Notes: generated from the sequence alone by a model not told the origin. A stretch of 64,000 nt of DNA from Paenarthrobacter sp. PH39-S1 (GCF_030063245.1 NZ_JASISR010000002.1:205507-269506); one strand, 5' to 3'. Shown: positions 33,797 through 43,004, counted from the first letter of the stretch. A program made the numbers and translations.

Positions 33797-35590
33797 TTAG
33801 CCCTCCTTGTGCGGCAGGAATTCCTGCAGCTTGGTTTTGACGCCTTCCTTGACGATTCCCCAGGCATCCGGATCGCCGCTGAGCATTGCCTTGGCAGAGG
33901 CCTTGGCCTCGGCGAACGTTGCGTGCGGCGGGATCGGCGGGACGTCGGGGTCAACGTGGAAGTCAAGGACCGTCGGCCGGTCCGCGGCGAGGGCCTTGGC
34001 CCACGCGCCGGCAACCGCGTCGGGCGACGTAACCACGATTCCCTGCAGTCCGAGGCTTTGCGCGAAGGCGGCGTAGTCGACGTCCGGCAGGGATTGGGAT
34101 TCGGTGAACTTCGGGCTGCCACCCATTGCCCGAAGTTCCCAGGTGACCTGGTTGAGGTCATTGTTGTGCAGCACTGCAACGATCAGGCGCGGGTCCGACC
34201 ATTCCTGCCAGTAGCGCTTGATGGTGATCAGCTCTGCCAACCCGTTCATCTGCATGGCGCCGTCGCCCACGAACGCGATGGCCGGCCGCTCCGGGCAGCC
34301 GAACTTGGCTCCAATGGCGTAGGGGACGCCAGGACCCATGGTCGCCAGGTTCCCGGAAAGCGAGCCGCGCATGGCGCCACGGAATTTGAGCTGCCGGGCG
34401 TACCAGTCCGCCGAAGATCCCGAATCCGCCGTCACCATCGCGTTGTCCGGGAGCAGCGGGGACAGTTCGTGGAACAGCCGCTGCGGGTTGATTGGATCAG
34501 CATCCACCATGGCCTCGTCGCTCATGGTCTCCCACCAGCGGGCCACATTCGATTCTATTGTTTCCCGCCAGCCGCGGTCTTCCTTGCGTTCCAGCAGCGG
34601 TATCAGCGCGCGCAACGTGGCCGCGGCGTCGCCCACGATGTTCAGTTCATACGGGTACCGCATGCCGATCATTTTAGGGTCCAGATCGATCTGGACGCCG
34701 CGGGCCTGCCCGGATTCAGGCATGAACTGGGTGTACGGAAAGCTCGAGCCGACGGTCAGCAACGTGTCACAAGCCATCATCATCTCGTAGCTGGGCCGTG
34801 TTCCCAACAATCCGATGGAGCCGGTCACGTAGGGCTGCTCGTCGGACACGGAATCCTTGCCGAGCAGTGCTTTGGCAACGCCGGCGCCGAGGAGTTCGGC
34901 AACCTGTTCCACTTCCTTCCGCGCCTCCCGTGCGCCATGCCCGATCAACATGGCCACCTTCGTGCCGCCGTTGAGCAGTGCCGCGGCCTTCCGGACTGCG
35001 GCGTCATCGGGGGAAACGGTCGGCCACACGATCCCTACGCTTGAGGGGACCATTTTGAATGCGTGCGTCGGTGCCGAATACTGAAGTTCCTGCACATCCG
35101 AAGGAATGATGATGGCGGTCACGGTGCGGTTGGCCGTGGCGATCCGGATGGCGCGGTCCAGCACGTTGGGCAGCTGCTCGGGTACCGTGACCATCTGGAC
35201 GTAATCGCTGGCGACGTCCTTGTAAAGGGTGAGCAGATCCACTTCCTGCTGGTATGAACCCCCCATCGCGCTCTGTGCCGTCTGCCCGACAATGGCGACC
35301 ACCGGAACGTGATCCAATTTGGCGTCGTAGAGTCCGTTGAGCAGGTGGATCGCGCCTGGGCCCGAGGTGGCCAGGCAGACTCCCACCCGGCCGGTGAACT
35401 TCGCATAACCGACAGCTTCGAAGGCGGCCATTTCCTCATGCCGGGCCTGCACAAACTTGGGCTGGTTTTCAGCCCGGCCAAACGCGGCGACAATCCCATT
35501 AATCCCGTCACCGGGAAACGCGAAGACCTTGTCCACGTCCCACTCCCGCAGACGGTTCAACAGGTAGTCTGCAACCAGTTCTTTTGCCAT
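33797..35590 (-). CDS. Thiamine pyrophosphate-requiring enzyme, pyruvate oxidase/PoxB-like
   Basis: A 597-aa protein with the three-domain acetolactate synthase/pyruvate oxidase architecture. The N-terminal Pyr domain has FAFPGDGINGIVAAF and the catalytic Glu in QARHEEMAAFEA, then SGPGAIHLLNGLYDAK. The middle domain contains LIGHGAREARKEV. The C-terminal PP domain has the TPP-magnesium motif GDGAMQMNG ending in HNNDLNQVTWE. The substrate is likely pyruvate or another 2-keto acid; I cannot choose. The start is ATG 35590 (MAKELVADYLL) after GGAGG. It lies between the GMC gene (78-bp gap) and the enolase-like gene. Confidence 0.88.
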   Translation of the reverse strand: MAKELVADYLLNRLREWDVDKVFAFPGDGINGIVAAFGRAENQPKFVQARHEEMAAFEAVGYAKFTGRVGVCLATSGPGAIHLLNGLYDAKLDHVPVVAIVGQTAQSAMGGSYQQEVDLLTLYKDVASDYVQMVTVPEQLPNVLDRAIRIATANRTVTAIIIPSDVQELQYSAPTHAFKMVPSSVGIVWPTVSPDDAAVRKAAALLNGGTKVAMLIGHGAREARKEVEQVAELLGAGVAKALLGKDSVSDEQPYVTGSIGLLGTRPSYEMMMACDTLLTVGSSFPYTQFMPESGQARGVQIDLDPKMIGMRYPYELNIVGDAAATLRALIPLLERKEDRGWRETIESNVARWWETMSDEAMVDADPINPQRLFHELSPLLPDNAMVTADSGSSADWYARQLKFRGAMRGSLSGNLATMGPGVPYAIGAKFGCPERPAIAFVGDGAMQMNGLAELITIKRYWQEWSDPRLIVAVLHNNDLNQVTWELRAMGGSPKFTESQSLPDVDYAAFAQSLGLQGIVVTSPDAVAGAWAKALAADRPTVLDFHVDPDVPPIPPHATFAEAKASAKAMLSGDPDAWGIVKEGVKTKLQEFLPHKEG

Positions 35591-35668
35591 TTTGTTTCCT
35601 CCTTTATCGGTTCTCAACTATTCCTGCCCGGTTATTCTTGGACAACTCTTTAGGCAGGGGCATGGGTT

Positions 35669-37306
35669 TCAGCGGCTCCGCTGAGGTGTTCTGGCAATCA
35701 GCTTTTCCGCGGCACGGGCAGTCAGCGCCATGATGGTCAGCGCCGGGTTTGCACTGCCCTGGGTGGGAAGCACGCTGCCGTCGGTGATGAGCAGGTTCGG
35801 CACCGCGAACGAGCGGCAGTCGGCGTCCACCACCCCGGATCTTTCGCCGGAGGCCATCCGCGCTCCGCCCACCAGGTGCGCGTACCGCTGGATGGTGATG
35901 ACCTCGTCGGCGCCGGCGGCATGCAGGATCTTCTCCATCGCCGATTGCGCGGCCGTCATCAGCTGACCGTCGTTCTCACACTGGGAATAACTGAAATTGG
36001 CCACCGGCATACCGCGGCGGTCCTTTTCGCCCGAAAGCGTGACCCGGTTGCCGGCCAGCGGCAGGAATTCGCATAATGCTCCCAGACAGGCCCAGTGCAC
36101 ATAGTCACTCATGTATTTGCGCAGTCCGGCGCCCCAGTGTCCCTGCGCGGTCACGTGCTCGGCCCAGGTGATCGGCAGCGGGGAGACGGTCTGGATCGAG
36201 AATCCGCGCTTGTAGGGTTTGGTCGGGTCCGTTTCGTAGAACTGCTCAGAACTGACTTCCGGCGGCGGTGCCTTCCACATTCGGACCTCGGACTCGAACC
36301 GGCCGGCGGTCTGCGGCGCCCCCTGCACCATCAGGTACCGGCCCACCTGGTCGAAGTTATTGCACAGTCCGTCCGGGAAGTGCTTGGACACCGAATTCAG
36401 CAGCAGCCTCGGCGTTTCAATGCTGTAACCGGCGACTGCGACCATGCTGGCGCGCTGGAAGCGCTCCTGGCCGTGGCGGAAGTAGTGCACTCCGGTTGCC
36501 CGCCCGGTAGCATCGTCGACCGCGACGCGCGTCACCATCGAGTCCGGACGCACCTCCGCGCCGTGGTCCATGGCGTCGGGTATGTGCGTGATCAGCGGCG
36601 ATGCCTTTGCATTGACCTTGCAGCCCTGCAGGCAGAATCCCCGGTAGATGCAGTGCGGCCGGTTGCCGAAGCGCCCGTTGGAGATGGCAACCGGACCTAC
36701 CTTGGCGGTGATGCCAGTGGCCAGCGCGCCGCGCAGGAACAGCTCGCCGTTGCCGGACACCGGATGCGGGCGGTGCGGGTAGGAATGGGGGTCGCCCCAC
36801 GGCCAACGCTCCCCGGCGACCGGCAGTTCGCCTTCGATGTCCTCGTAAAACGGCTTCAGTTCGTGGTATGCCAGCGGCCAGTCGGCGCCAACACCGTCCT
36901 GGCTCAGGGTCTGGAAGTCGCTGGGATGGAAACGCGGGGTGTAGCCGGCATAGTGCACCATGGATCCACCCACTCCCCGGCCGGAGTTATTGGAGCCCAG
37001 CGGCACGGGATCTTTCCCCGAGATGACCCGAGGTTCGGTCCAGTACAGATGATGCGAGCCCGCTTCGTCGCTGACCCAGTCCTTCTCCGGATCCCAAAAC
37101 GGACCGGCATCCAGGGCGACGGCGCGCCAGCCGGCGCGGGCCAGGCGCTGCAGCAGGGTGGAGCCCCCGGCGCCACAACCGATGATCACGATGTCCACCT
37201 CGTCGTCGTCCTCGAAATGCCTCATGTCATTGCGCAGCGCATGGTTGCCACCCGGGCCGGCGGGCAACAGCCAGGCCGAGGCGTTTCGGTCGCGTACGGA
37301 CGCCAT
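35669..37306 (-). CDS. GMC family oxidoreductase (gluconate 2-dehydrogenase large-subunit type)
   Basis: A 545-aa flavoprotein. The FAD-binding motif is IVIIGCGAGGSTLLQRLARAG near residue 40. The GMC signature region is GRGVGGSMVHYAGYTPRF. FCLQGCKVNAKAS is a Cys-containing loop seen in sugar-acid dehydrogenases. The C-terminal SANPALTIMALTARAAEKL and GGARMASGERSGVV complete the fold. The adjacent subunit 3 gene supports a membrane-bound sugar or sugar-acid dehydrogenase. The cytochrome subunit usually found with it is absent from the window. Its start shares one base with the upstream stop. Confidence 0.9.
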   Translation of the reverse strand: MASVRDRNASAWLLPAGPGGNHALRNDMRHFEDDDEVDIVIIGCGAGGSTLLQRLARAGWRAVALDAGPFWDPEKDWVSDEAGSHHLYWTEPRVISGKDPVPLGSNNSGRGVGGSMVHYAGYTPRFHPSDFQTLSQDGVGADWPLAYHELKPFYEDIEGELPVAGERWPWGDPHSYPHRPHPVSGNGELFLRGALATGITAKVGPVAISNGRFGNRPHCIYRGFCLQGCKVNAKASPLITHIPDAMDHGAEVRPDSMVTRVAVDDATGRATGVHYFRHGQERFQRASMVAVAGYSIETPRLLLNSVSKHFPDGLCNNFDQVGRYLMVQGAPQTAGRFESEVRMWKAPPPEVSSEQFYETDPTKPYKRGFSIQTVSPLPITWAEHVTAQGHWGAGLRKYMSDYVHWACLGALCEFLPLAGNRVTLSGEKDRRGMPVANFSYSQCENDGQLMTAAQSAMEKILHAAGADEVITIQRYAHLVGGARMASGERSGVVDADCRSFAVPNLLITDGSVLPTQGSANPALTIMALTARAAEKLIARTPQRSR

Positions 37307-37962
37307 CAGTCCTCCTCCTCCGCTCCGGGGGCGAATTGAGGCCTCAACGGATCCTGCTGCGGCCGCACGTCGGCAACCTCAAAGGGTTCACGTGAATCCA
37401 GCCCCAGGTTCTTGTAGCCGCGGGGATAGGCCGGCCCTGCGAAGCCGATTTCGTCCCACGCCGCCGGGTGCGAATAAAAGGCCGTGCAGGCGTAGCGGGT
37501 CCACAGGCTCCAGATGTGCGCGCCGGAGAACTCATGCCACTGAGCCGCGTCCTGAATGTTCGTCAGGATGGCGGTCTGAGCGTCCCAGTGGACCTGACAA
37601 AAGGAAACGCCGTGCCGGGAAAAAGCGTCTTCATCGAGTGCGGACAGTGAAGCGCGCCAGGACTCCCCGTCCGGCTTCATCCCGTCATAGTGCCAGCCGT
37701 CGGTTTGGTCTTCAGCCAGCCGCGCATCCACCATGTTCACGATCGGCACCCGGGGATCCTCGCGCTGATCGAGGAGCTGATCAAACAAGGCGCGGGCGGC
37801 GGCTTCCTCCACCGGGGTGAAGTACCGCAGGTCCTGCGGAAGTCCCAACCGTGCGATCACGACGGCGGCGGTCGCCTCGTCCCAGTGTCTGGCCTGCGAG
37901 GCGGTGCTGAACCCTGGGAACCGGCCTCCGCCGGACGCCGGTTGCAACGGCAGCGCGGTCAC
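37306..37962 (-). CDS. Gluconate 2-dehydrogenase subunit 3 family protein
   Basis: A 218-aa accessory subunit. Helical stretches around YFTPVEEAAARALFDQLLDQ, HYDGMKPDGESWRASLSALDE and a C-terminal part rich in Trp, Tyr and His (WSLWTRYACTAFYSHPAAWDEIGF) match the family. No Tat signal is visible, unlike many relatives. GTG 37962 overlaps the stop of the upstream membrane-protein gene (GTGA), and its own stop overlaps the GMC start, so the pair is tightly coupled. Confidence 0.85.
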   Translation of the reverse strand: MTALPLQPASGGGRFPGFSTASQARHWDEATAAVVIARLGLPQDLRYFTPVEEAAARALFDQLLDQREDPRVPIVNMVDARLAEDQTDGWHYDGMKPDGESWRASLSALDEDAFSRHGVSFCQVHWDAQTAILTNIQDAAQWHEFSGAHIWSLWTRYACTAFYSHPAAWDEIGFAGPAYPRGYKNLGLDSREPFEVADVRPQQDPLRPQFAPGAEEED

Positions 37963-38417
37963 TTTTCCCTCCGCAGAACCGCCGCGAGCAGCCCCATACC
38001 GCCTACCACAGTTACGAGCAACGGTGCCAGCAGCGGCGGCCCCATCTCCATGTTGTAGCGCAGATTGGAAAATCCCCCCGGTTTTTGGGCGATGCCGCGG
38101 GCATGCAGATACGTTCCCTGCAGCCCATTGGCCACGATCGCCGCCGAAGCAATGGGCAGTGCCGTCTTGGCCATCCGCTGGCTGAAGACGCCTGCAATCC
38201 CGGCAGCAGCTCCGACCGGTCCAAGCGCCACCGGGATCCACATCAGTTTGTTGCCGAAACTCGCCTTGTCGTGTTCAAAGAAAATCTCCGCCGCGGTGAC
38301 AACGGAACCGATCGCCGTCAGGGCGGCGAGGGAACGCTCAAAGCGCCCCGTTTCGACGTTGCGGACCATCCGGTCGATGCCGTAGACGGCCTTCGCGGTA
38401 GCGCTCGGTTGTTTCAT
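37959..38417 (-). CDS. Hypothetical membrane protein, first gene of the oxidoreductase operon
   Basis: A 152-aa protein with about four hydrophobic segments (LAALTAIGSVVTAAEIFF, IPVALGPVGAAAGIAGVF, ALPIASAAIVANGL, LLAPLLVTVVGGMGLLAAVL). It starts ATG 38417 after GGAAGG and faces marR across a 60- to 110-bp region containing a palindromic operator. Unknown function. Because it heads the operon with the dehydrogenase pair, a role as membrane anchor for them is possible but unproven. Confidence 0.75.
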   Translation of the reverse strand: MKQPSATAKAVYGIDRMVRNVETGRFERSLAALTAIGSVVTAAEIFFEHDKASFGNKLMWIPVALGPVGAAAGIAGVFSQRMAKTALPIASAAIVANGLQGTYLHARGIAQKPGGFSNLRYNMEMGPPLLAPLLVTVVGGMGLLAAVLRREK

Positions 38418-38479
38418 TGGTTGACCTTCCGTTTCGTATGCGCCGTTGCCGGAACAAACGGCCGGCAATAGCAGCGGAT

Positions 38480-38504
38480 GCGCAATTATTGCAATTGCGC
38501 AATT
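38480..38504. promoter_or_regulatory. Palindromic operator between marR and the oxidoreductase operon
   Basis: GCGCAATT (38480-38487), 5-nt gap, AATTGCGC (38493-38500), overlapping the perfect 12-bp palindrome AATTGCGCAATT (38493-38504). It is AT-rich in a GC-rich genome and sits where a MarR protein would repress both divergent genes. The 9-mer ATTGCGCAA recurs in the site at 42328-42343. Confidence 0.7.
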
Positions 38505-38525
38505 GATGGACGGATACTCGATGGT

Positions 38526-39071
38526 GTGAACGGTTCAAACCCGCCGGAAGAAGGCACCCAGCCCGCGCAGCCCCTACCCACTGCAGGTCCAGTGGGTGCA
38601 GATCCAGTGGATGCGGGACAGGTGGAGGCCGTGATGCGCGCCGCCAGCGTGCTGCTGGCCGTAGTCGCCCAGTCAGTGGCCGAGGTGGAGGATGTCGTCA
38701 CGACGCCGCAGTTGCGGGTGCTGGTCCTCATTGCCACGCACGGCCCGCAGCATTTGGGGGCGGTGGCGGCCGATCTTGGGGTCCATCCCTCCAATGCCAC
38801 GCGGATCTGCGAGCGTCTGGTCAATGCCGGCCTGATCGAACGCGCCGACGATCCGCAGGACAGGCGGTTCCTGAAACTTGTGCTCAGCGCCCGGGGCCGG
38901 CAGTTGGTGGAACAGGTCATGGACCACCGCCGGACGGCCATTGCCGCCGTCGTCGGCCGGCTTCCGACCCGGGCGCGCGCGTCTCTGGCCGCAGCGCTGG
39001 ATGCCTTTGCCCGTTCCGCCGGAGAGGACGGTACGGAGGATGGGCGGTTCGCGCTTCGGGCCGGCGACTGA
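38526..39071 (+). CDS. MarR family transcriptional regulator
   Basis: Winged-helix regulator of about 181 aa from GTG 38526 (VNGSNPPEEG); an upstream start at 38478 would place the operator inside the coding sequence and is less likely. HTH and wing: TPQLRVLVLIATHGPQHLGAVAADLGVHPSNATRICERLVNAGLIERADDPQDRRFLKLVLSARG in order (shown as consecutive parts of residues about 65-130). A Pro/Gln-rich N-terminal tail precedes it. Divergent from the oxidoreductase operon, with a shared palindrome. Confidence 0.85.
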   Translation: MNGSNPPEEGTQPAQPLPTAGPVGADPVDAGQVEAVMRAASVLLAVVAQSVAEVEDVVTTPQLRVLVLIATHGPQHLGAVAADLGVHPSNATRICERLVNAGLIERADDPQDRRFLKLVLSARGRQLVEQVMDHRRTAIAAVVGRLPTRARASLAAALDAFARSAGEDGTEDGRFALRAGD

Positions 39072-39078
39072 GCAGCCA

Positions 39079-39459
39079 TTACGTCACCGGACCCTGCCGT
39101 GATGGATGCGCCGGCATCGCACGGTCCGTTCTTCCGGACCGCAGTTCGGCGGCGAAGAACAGACCGGCGACGACGGCGTCGGAAAGGGCCGCGCGCCGGC
39201 GCCGGGCATCCACGGCCCCCAGCACGAACATGCTGGCCGAGTGCAGTCCGTCCACCACCGCGCCGCAGCGGTGCAGCGCCGGCGCGAGGGGTGCCAGACC
39301 GACGACGATTGCCTGCAGCACGTGTCGCAAGCCCAGCACCCGAACCACCGCGGCTGCCCGGTCGTCGAGCCGGTGCCGGAGCAGCAGACCCGGGATGACG
39401 TCCGGAAAGACCAGCTGACAGAGTCCGTAGCCGGCGCGGACGGGTTCCAGCCACCTCAT
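39079..39459 (-). CDS. Hypothetical protein, last gene of the GH15-SDR operon
   Basis: A 126-aa protein starting at ATG 39459 (MRWLEPVRAGYGL), overlapping the SDR stop by 4 bp. Hydrophobic helices (VVRVLGLRHVLQAIVVGLAPL and VVDGLHSASMFVLGAV) with many Arg and His residues suggest a membrane-associated protein. No family recognised. It is the third gene after GH15 and SDR on the same strand. Confidence 0.65.
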   Translation of the reverse strand: MRWLEPVRAGYGLCQLVFPDVIPGLLLRHRLDDRAAAVVRVLGLRHVLQAIVVGLAPLAPALHRCGAVVDGLHSASMFVLGAVDARRRRAALSDAVVAGLFFAAELRSGRTDRAMPAHPSRQGPVT

Positions 39460-40469
39460 CGCCGTACCAGGCGGCCCAGCAGTGTGGCGCCCCCGGCCAG
39501 CAGACCCGCCGCCGTTGCCCCCAACAGACCGTGATGCTGTGAGGCCCACAGTTGCTTGCTTTGGGGCTTGGACCGGCCGTCGAAGGTGCCGTGCGTGCCA
39601 AAGTCGTGGTCGACGTCGGCCGGTTCCCACAGATTCACCGGCTGGTCCGGATCCCGGTCCTGCGGCGTCTGCTGGGAACTGAAGCCGGTGCGCGCCAGGT
39701 ACAGGTCCAGCAGTCCGGGGACAATGGCGTTGGCGGCCAGGGTTGCCATCGTGCTGCCGCCCACCCAGTACTCGCGGCGGCGCGGATGGTCCGCGGCGTA
39801 CAGCACACCGCGGGCGGCAACCTCCGGCTGGTAGATCGGCGGGACCGGCTGGGCTTTCTTGGGCAGCCGGGACAGCACCCAGCCGAACTGCGGCGTATTG
39901 ACCGCCGGCATCTGCACCATGGTGTTCCTAACGCCGCTGCCCTCGTGCAGCAGTTCACAGCGCAGCGACTCATTGAATCCCTGAATGGCGTGCTTCGCTC
40001 CGCAATAGGCGGATTGCAGCGGGATCCCGCGGTACGCGAGCGCGGATCCCACCTGCACTATGGTGCCGTGGTTGCGCGGTTTCATCCGCTTCAGCGCGAT
40101 CATGGTGCCATATACGTAGCCCAGATAGCTGACGTCGGTGACGCGTTTGAACTCCTCGGGCTTAATCTCGGTGAAGGGCGCGAAGACGGAGGTAAAGGCC
40201 ACGTTGATCCAGATGTCGATCGGACCAAGCTCCTGCTCCACCCGCGTTGCCGCGGCATCCAGGGCCGCATGGTCGGAGGTATCCACGGATATGGTCAGTG
40301 CGCGGCCCCCGGCCGACTCAACCTCCTTCGCCGCGCCCTCCAGTCCCGCGCCTCCGCGGGCCAGTAGTGCCACTGATGCTCCACGCCTGGCAAAACCAAT
40401 AGCCGTCGCCCGGCCGATTCCGCCACTGGCGCCGGTGACGACGACGACCTGCTTGCTGGTGCTTTTCAT
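39456..40469 (-). CDS. SDR family oxidoreductase with C-terminal extension
   Basis: A 337-aa protein. The N-terminal 250 residues form a classical SDR: VTGASGGIGRATA cofactor motif, then catalytic GSALAYRGIPLQSAYCGAKHA with Ser and YxxxK. The usual NNAG is replaced by INVAFTS, as in a subgroup of longer SDRs. The C-terminal 85 residues are an extension containing NLWEPADVDHDFGTHGTFD and a final hydrophobic segment (LLGATAAGLLAGGATLLG), so the protein may be membrane-tethered. ATG 40469 follows AAGGAG. It lies 64 bp after the GH15 gene. Confidence 0.87.
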   Translation of the reverse strand: MKSTSKQVVVVTGASGGIGRATAIGFARRGASVALLARGGAGLEGAAKEVESAGGRALTISVDTSDHAALDAAATRVEQELGPIDIWINVAFTSVFAPFTEIKPEEFKRVTDVSYLGYVYGTMIALKRMKPRNHGTIVQVGSALAYRGIPLQSAYCGAKHAIQGFNESLRCELLHEGSGVRNTMVQMPAVNTPQFGWVLSRLPKKAQPVPPIYQPEVAARGVLYAADHPRRREYWVGGSTMATLAANAIVPGLLDLYLARTGFSSQQTPQDRDPDQPVNLWEPADVDHDFGTHGTFDGRSKPQSKQLWASQHHGLLGATAAGLLAGGATLLGRLVRR

Positions 40470-40532
40470 GAATGCTCCTTCTGACGTTCCCGGTACCTCA
40501 CCGGGCGGCATGGCCGACGCTGGTGCTGCAGA

Positions 40533-42305
40533 TCAGGCACGCCGGCCCTGCCACGGAGGTGGGTCGTCGGCCAGCCTGCGGGCCGTTTCCAGCATCGCGG
40601 CGTGGACGAAGGCCTGCGGAAAATTGCCGCGCAACTGTCGCTGTTCAATGTCGTACTCCTCTGTAAACAGACCCGGCGATCCGCAGGCCGCCCGGTTCCT
40701 TTCAAACCAGCGGGCAGCCTCGGTGATTTTTCCGCTTTGATGCAGTGCCATGGCCATGTCAAACCCGCACAGCAGGAATGCACCCTCAGCCTGCGCCAAC
40801 GGCCGGCCGTCCTGGCTGAACCGGTACAGGTACCCATCGTCGGCCAGGTCATCGTGGATGGCTTCTAACGTGGCCACCGACCGTGGGTCCTCCGGCGGCA
40901 GCGCGCCGCGGATGACGGGCAGCAGCAGTGCCGCGTCCACCCGTGCGTCATGGGGAGCACGCTGCCAGCGCCCGGACGGATGCAGGCAGTCCTTGGTGAC
41001 GTCGGTCACCAAGGCGTCTGCTTGTGAGGTCCACTTCGATCCTTGCGCCGGCGGAGCGTTTCGGCCGATGGCACGCAGACCAGCGGCACAAATCAAACGC
41101 GAATGCGCCCACTTGGCGTTGGTCAGTTCCCAGATTCCTGCATCCGGCTCCTGCCAGCGGTCCATAATGGCCTCGGCGCATACCTCGGCTGCCTTCCAAT
41201 GCTCCACATTGAGCCTGTCGTTCTGCGCCGCCGAGGCGAACAGCAGCAACGACTCACCGAAAGCGTCCAGCTGGAATTGATCGTTGACCCAGTTCCCGGC
41301 TGTGCTCGATCCCCCCGGGTAACCCGGCAGGCCGACATCCCACTCATTGGGAACGCTGCCGCCGTTCACGGTGTAGGCCGGCTTGAGGTTTCGGCCGTCC
41401 TCCAGCAGCCGGCCGGCCACGAAGCGCACGGCGGCATCCAGGAGAGGGAATTCACCACACGCCGCCACAGCCTGCCCGACAAAGCACTGGTCCCTGATCC
41501 AGGCGTACCGGTAGTCGTAATTGCGCTTCTGCTCTGCACGCTCCGGAAGCCCCATGGTTGAGGCGGCCACCATGGCCCCGCTTGATCCAGTCATGCCGCA
41601 CAGTACGGCGTAGGACTGGCGCGCGTCGTCCGCGGCGATGGTATTTTTGAACTTGGGCACGCCCTGCTGCCACGCGTTTTCGGTGGCACTCCACGACGCG
41701 TCGGCCAAGGCAACCGCTGCCGGCAGCTCCCGCCCGGAGATCTCCAGCACCAGGTCATGCTGGTCGCCCTCGGGTAACTCCAGGTAAAGCTCCAGCGCGC
41801 CGTTCACCACCTTCGCCTCCGCGGCACCACTGAGCCGCACCCGCAGTGCCCCTGTCTTTGCGGTCCAGAAACCGTCTTCGCAGGACAGCCTGCTCATCTT
41901 GTGCCGGCCAAAATTCGCCCGGGCGTCCAGGGTCATCCGCACAGCGGCCTGCCCTGACACGGCGCGGATTCGGCGCAGCAGCACGGCTCTGTCGGGATCG
42001 CCGGGGTAGGCCAATGCCTCCCGACATTCAATAATTCCCGTCCTGGTGATCCATCGGCTGCGCCAAACCAGGGTCCCGTCTTCGTACTGACCTCCCCAGA
42101 CGGAGTGCGGATCAGTCGGGGTGACGGCAAAGTTTCCGGCGCCTCCGAGCAAAGTCGAGAATACCGCGTCGTCATGCCACGGGGGTGCACACATCCAGAC
42201 CACGTCGCCGCGCGGGCCGATCAGGGCGCCGCGGGCGCCGTCCGCGAGCATCGCGTACTCCCGCAGCACATGCGGGGGGAACTCTCCCGGCAAACTCGTC
42301 AGCAT
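40533..42305 (-). CDS. Glycoside hydrolase family 15 protein (glucoamylase/trehalase-like)
   Basis: A 590-aa cytosolic protein. The N-terminal beta-sandwich (IGPRGDVVWMCAPPWHDDAVFSTLLGG) leads to a catalytic (alpha/alpha)6 barrel with RNYDYRYAWIRDQCFVGQA, a GH15 signature carrying the general acid region, and NEWDVGLPGYPGGSSTAGNWVNDQFQLDAFGE. The C-terminal GLFTEEYDIEQRQLRGNFPQAFVHAAML includes the second catalytic region. Actinobacterial relatives hydrolyse alpha-glucans or trehalose; which one is unclear here. The start is ATG 42305 (MLTSLPGEF), directly downstream of a palindrome. Confidence 0.88.
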   Translation of the reverse strand: MLTSLPGEFPPHVLREYAMLADGARGALIGPRGDVVWMCAPPWHDDAVFSTLLGGAGNFAVTPTDPHSVWGGQYEDGTLVWRSRWITRTGIIECREALAYPGDPDRAVLLRRIRAVSGQAAVRMTLDARANFGRHKMSRLSCEDGFWTAKTGALRVRLSGAAEAKVVNGALELYLELPEGDQHDLVLEISGRELPAAVALADASWSATENAWQQGVPKFKNTIAADDARQSYAVLCGMTGSSGAMVAASTMGLPERAEQKRNYDYRYAWIRDQCFVGQAVAACGEFPLLDAAVRFVAGRLLEDGRNLKPAYTVNGGSVPNEWDVGLPGYPGGSSTAGNWVNDQFQLDAFGESLLLFASAAQNDRLNVEHWKAAEVCAEAIMDRWQEPDAGIWELTNAKWAHSRLICAAGLRAIGRNAPPAQGSKWTSQADALVTDVTKDCLHPSGRWQRAPHDARVDAALLLPVIRGALPPEDPRSVATLEAIHDDLADDGYLYRFSQDGRPLAQAEGAFLLCGFDMAMALHQSGKITEAARWFERNRAACGSPGLFTEEYDIEQRQLRGNFPQAFVHAAMLETARRLADDPPPWQGRRA

Positions 42306-42327
42306 ACTGATGAGCTTAAGGGCAATG

Positions 42328-42343
42328 ATTGCGCAAGCGCAAT
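42328..42343. promoter_or_regulatory. Palindromic operator upstream of the GH15-SDR operon
   Basis: ATTGCGC (42328-42334), AA, GCGCAAT (42337-42343), a perfect 16-bp palindrome starting 23 bp upstream of the GH15 start. It contains the 9-mer ATTGCGCAA also found at the marR operator. It probably binds the same MarR protein. Confidence 0.65.
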
Positions 42344-42488
42344 GAAAATCCGGTGAATACTCCGTAAAGAGGGAGCACTGACCGCCGGCGACAGCCGTTC
42401 GTCCGGCGTTGGGCAATGGGATGGCGCGGGGTTCGGCACTTTTTTGGCGCGGGAACCGGGTGCGGGAACCGGGCGTACCCGAAAAAAC

Positions 42489-42995
42489 CTACAGCATGCG
42501 GATCATTCGGGTGTTGCCCAGCGTATTTGGCTTCACCCGGGCCAGGTCCAGGAATTCCGCCACGCCCTCATCCTGGGACCGCAGGAGCTCCGAGTACACG
42601 CCAGGACCGACCGCCTCCTGTTGTGCCATCACGGTAAAGCCGTGCCGGGCGAAGAAGTCCACCTCGAAGGTCAAACAGAAGACCCGGCTGACACCCAGCT
42701 CCCCCGCGGCGTCGAGCAGCTCCTCCGCCAGCGCGTGGCCCACCCCTCGGCCGCGCCACGCGGACGAGGTTGCCAACGTGCGGATTTCGGCCAGGTCCTC
42801 CCACATGACGTGCAGGGCCCCGCAGCCGATGACGTCGCCGTCGTGCTCCGCGATCCGGAACTCCTGCAGCGACTCGTAGTAGGCCACGGTCTCCTTTGCC
42901 ACCAGGATCCGCTGATCCGCCAGCGGCGCAACCAGCGCCTTGATGGCAGGGACGTCGGAGGTGCGGGCGGGGCGGATATTTATTACGGGGGTCAC
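42489..42995 (-). CDS. argA: Amino-acid N-acetyltransferase (N-acetylglutamate synthase, short actinobacterial type)
   Basis: A 168-aa GNAT enzyme closely resembling the Mycobacterium ArgA (Rv2747) type: IRPARTSDVPAIKALV, QEFRIAEHDGDVIGCGALHV, the acetyl-CoA loop WRGRGVGHALAEELL, FEVDFFARHGF and the C-terminal GVAEFLDLARVKPNTLGNTRM. It would make N-acetylglutamate for arginine synthesis without an amino-acid kinase domain. Start GTG 42995. No other arginine genes nearby, as usual for this type. Confidence 0.88.
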   Translation of the reverse strand: MTPVINIRPARTSDVPAIKALVAPLADQRILVAKETVAYYESLQEFRIAEHDGDVIGCGALHVMWEDLAEIRTLATSSAWRGRGVGHALAEELLDAAGELGVSRVFCLTFEVDFFARHGFTVMAQQEAVGPGVYSELLRSQDEGVAEFLDLARVKPNTLGNTRMIRML

Positions 42996-43004
42996 CGGGC
43001 AATC

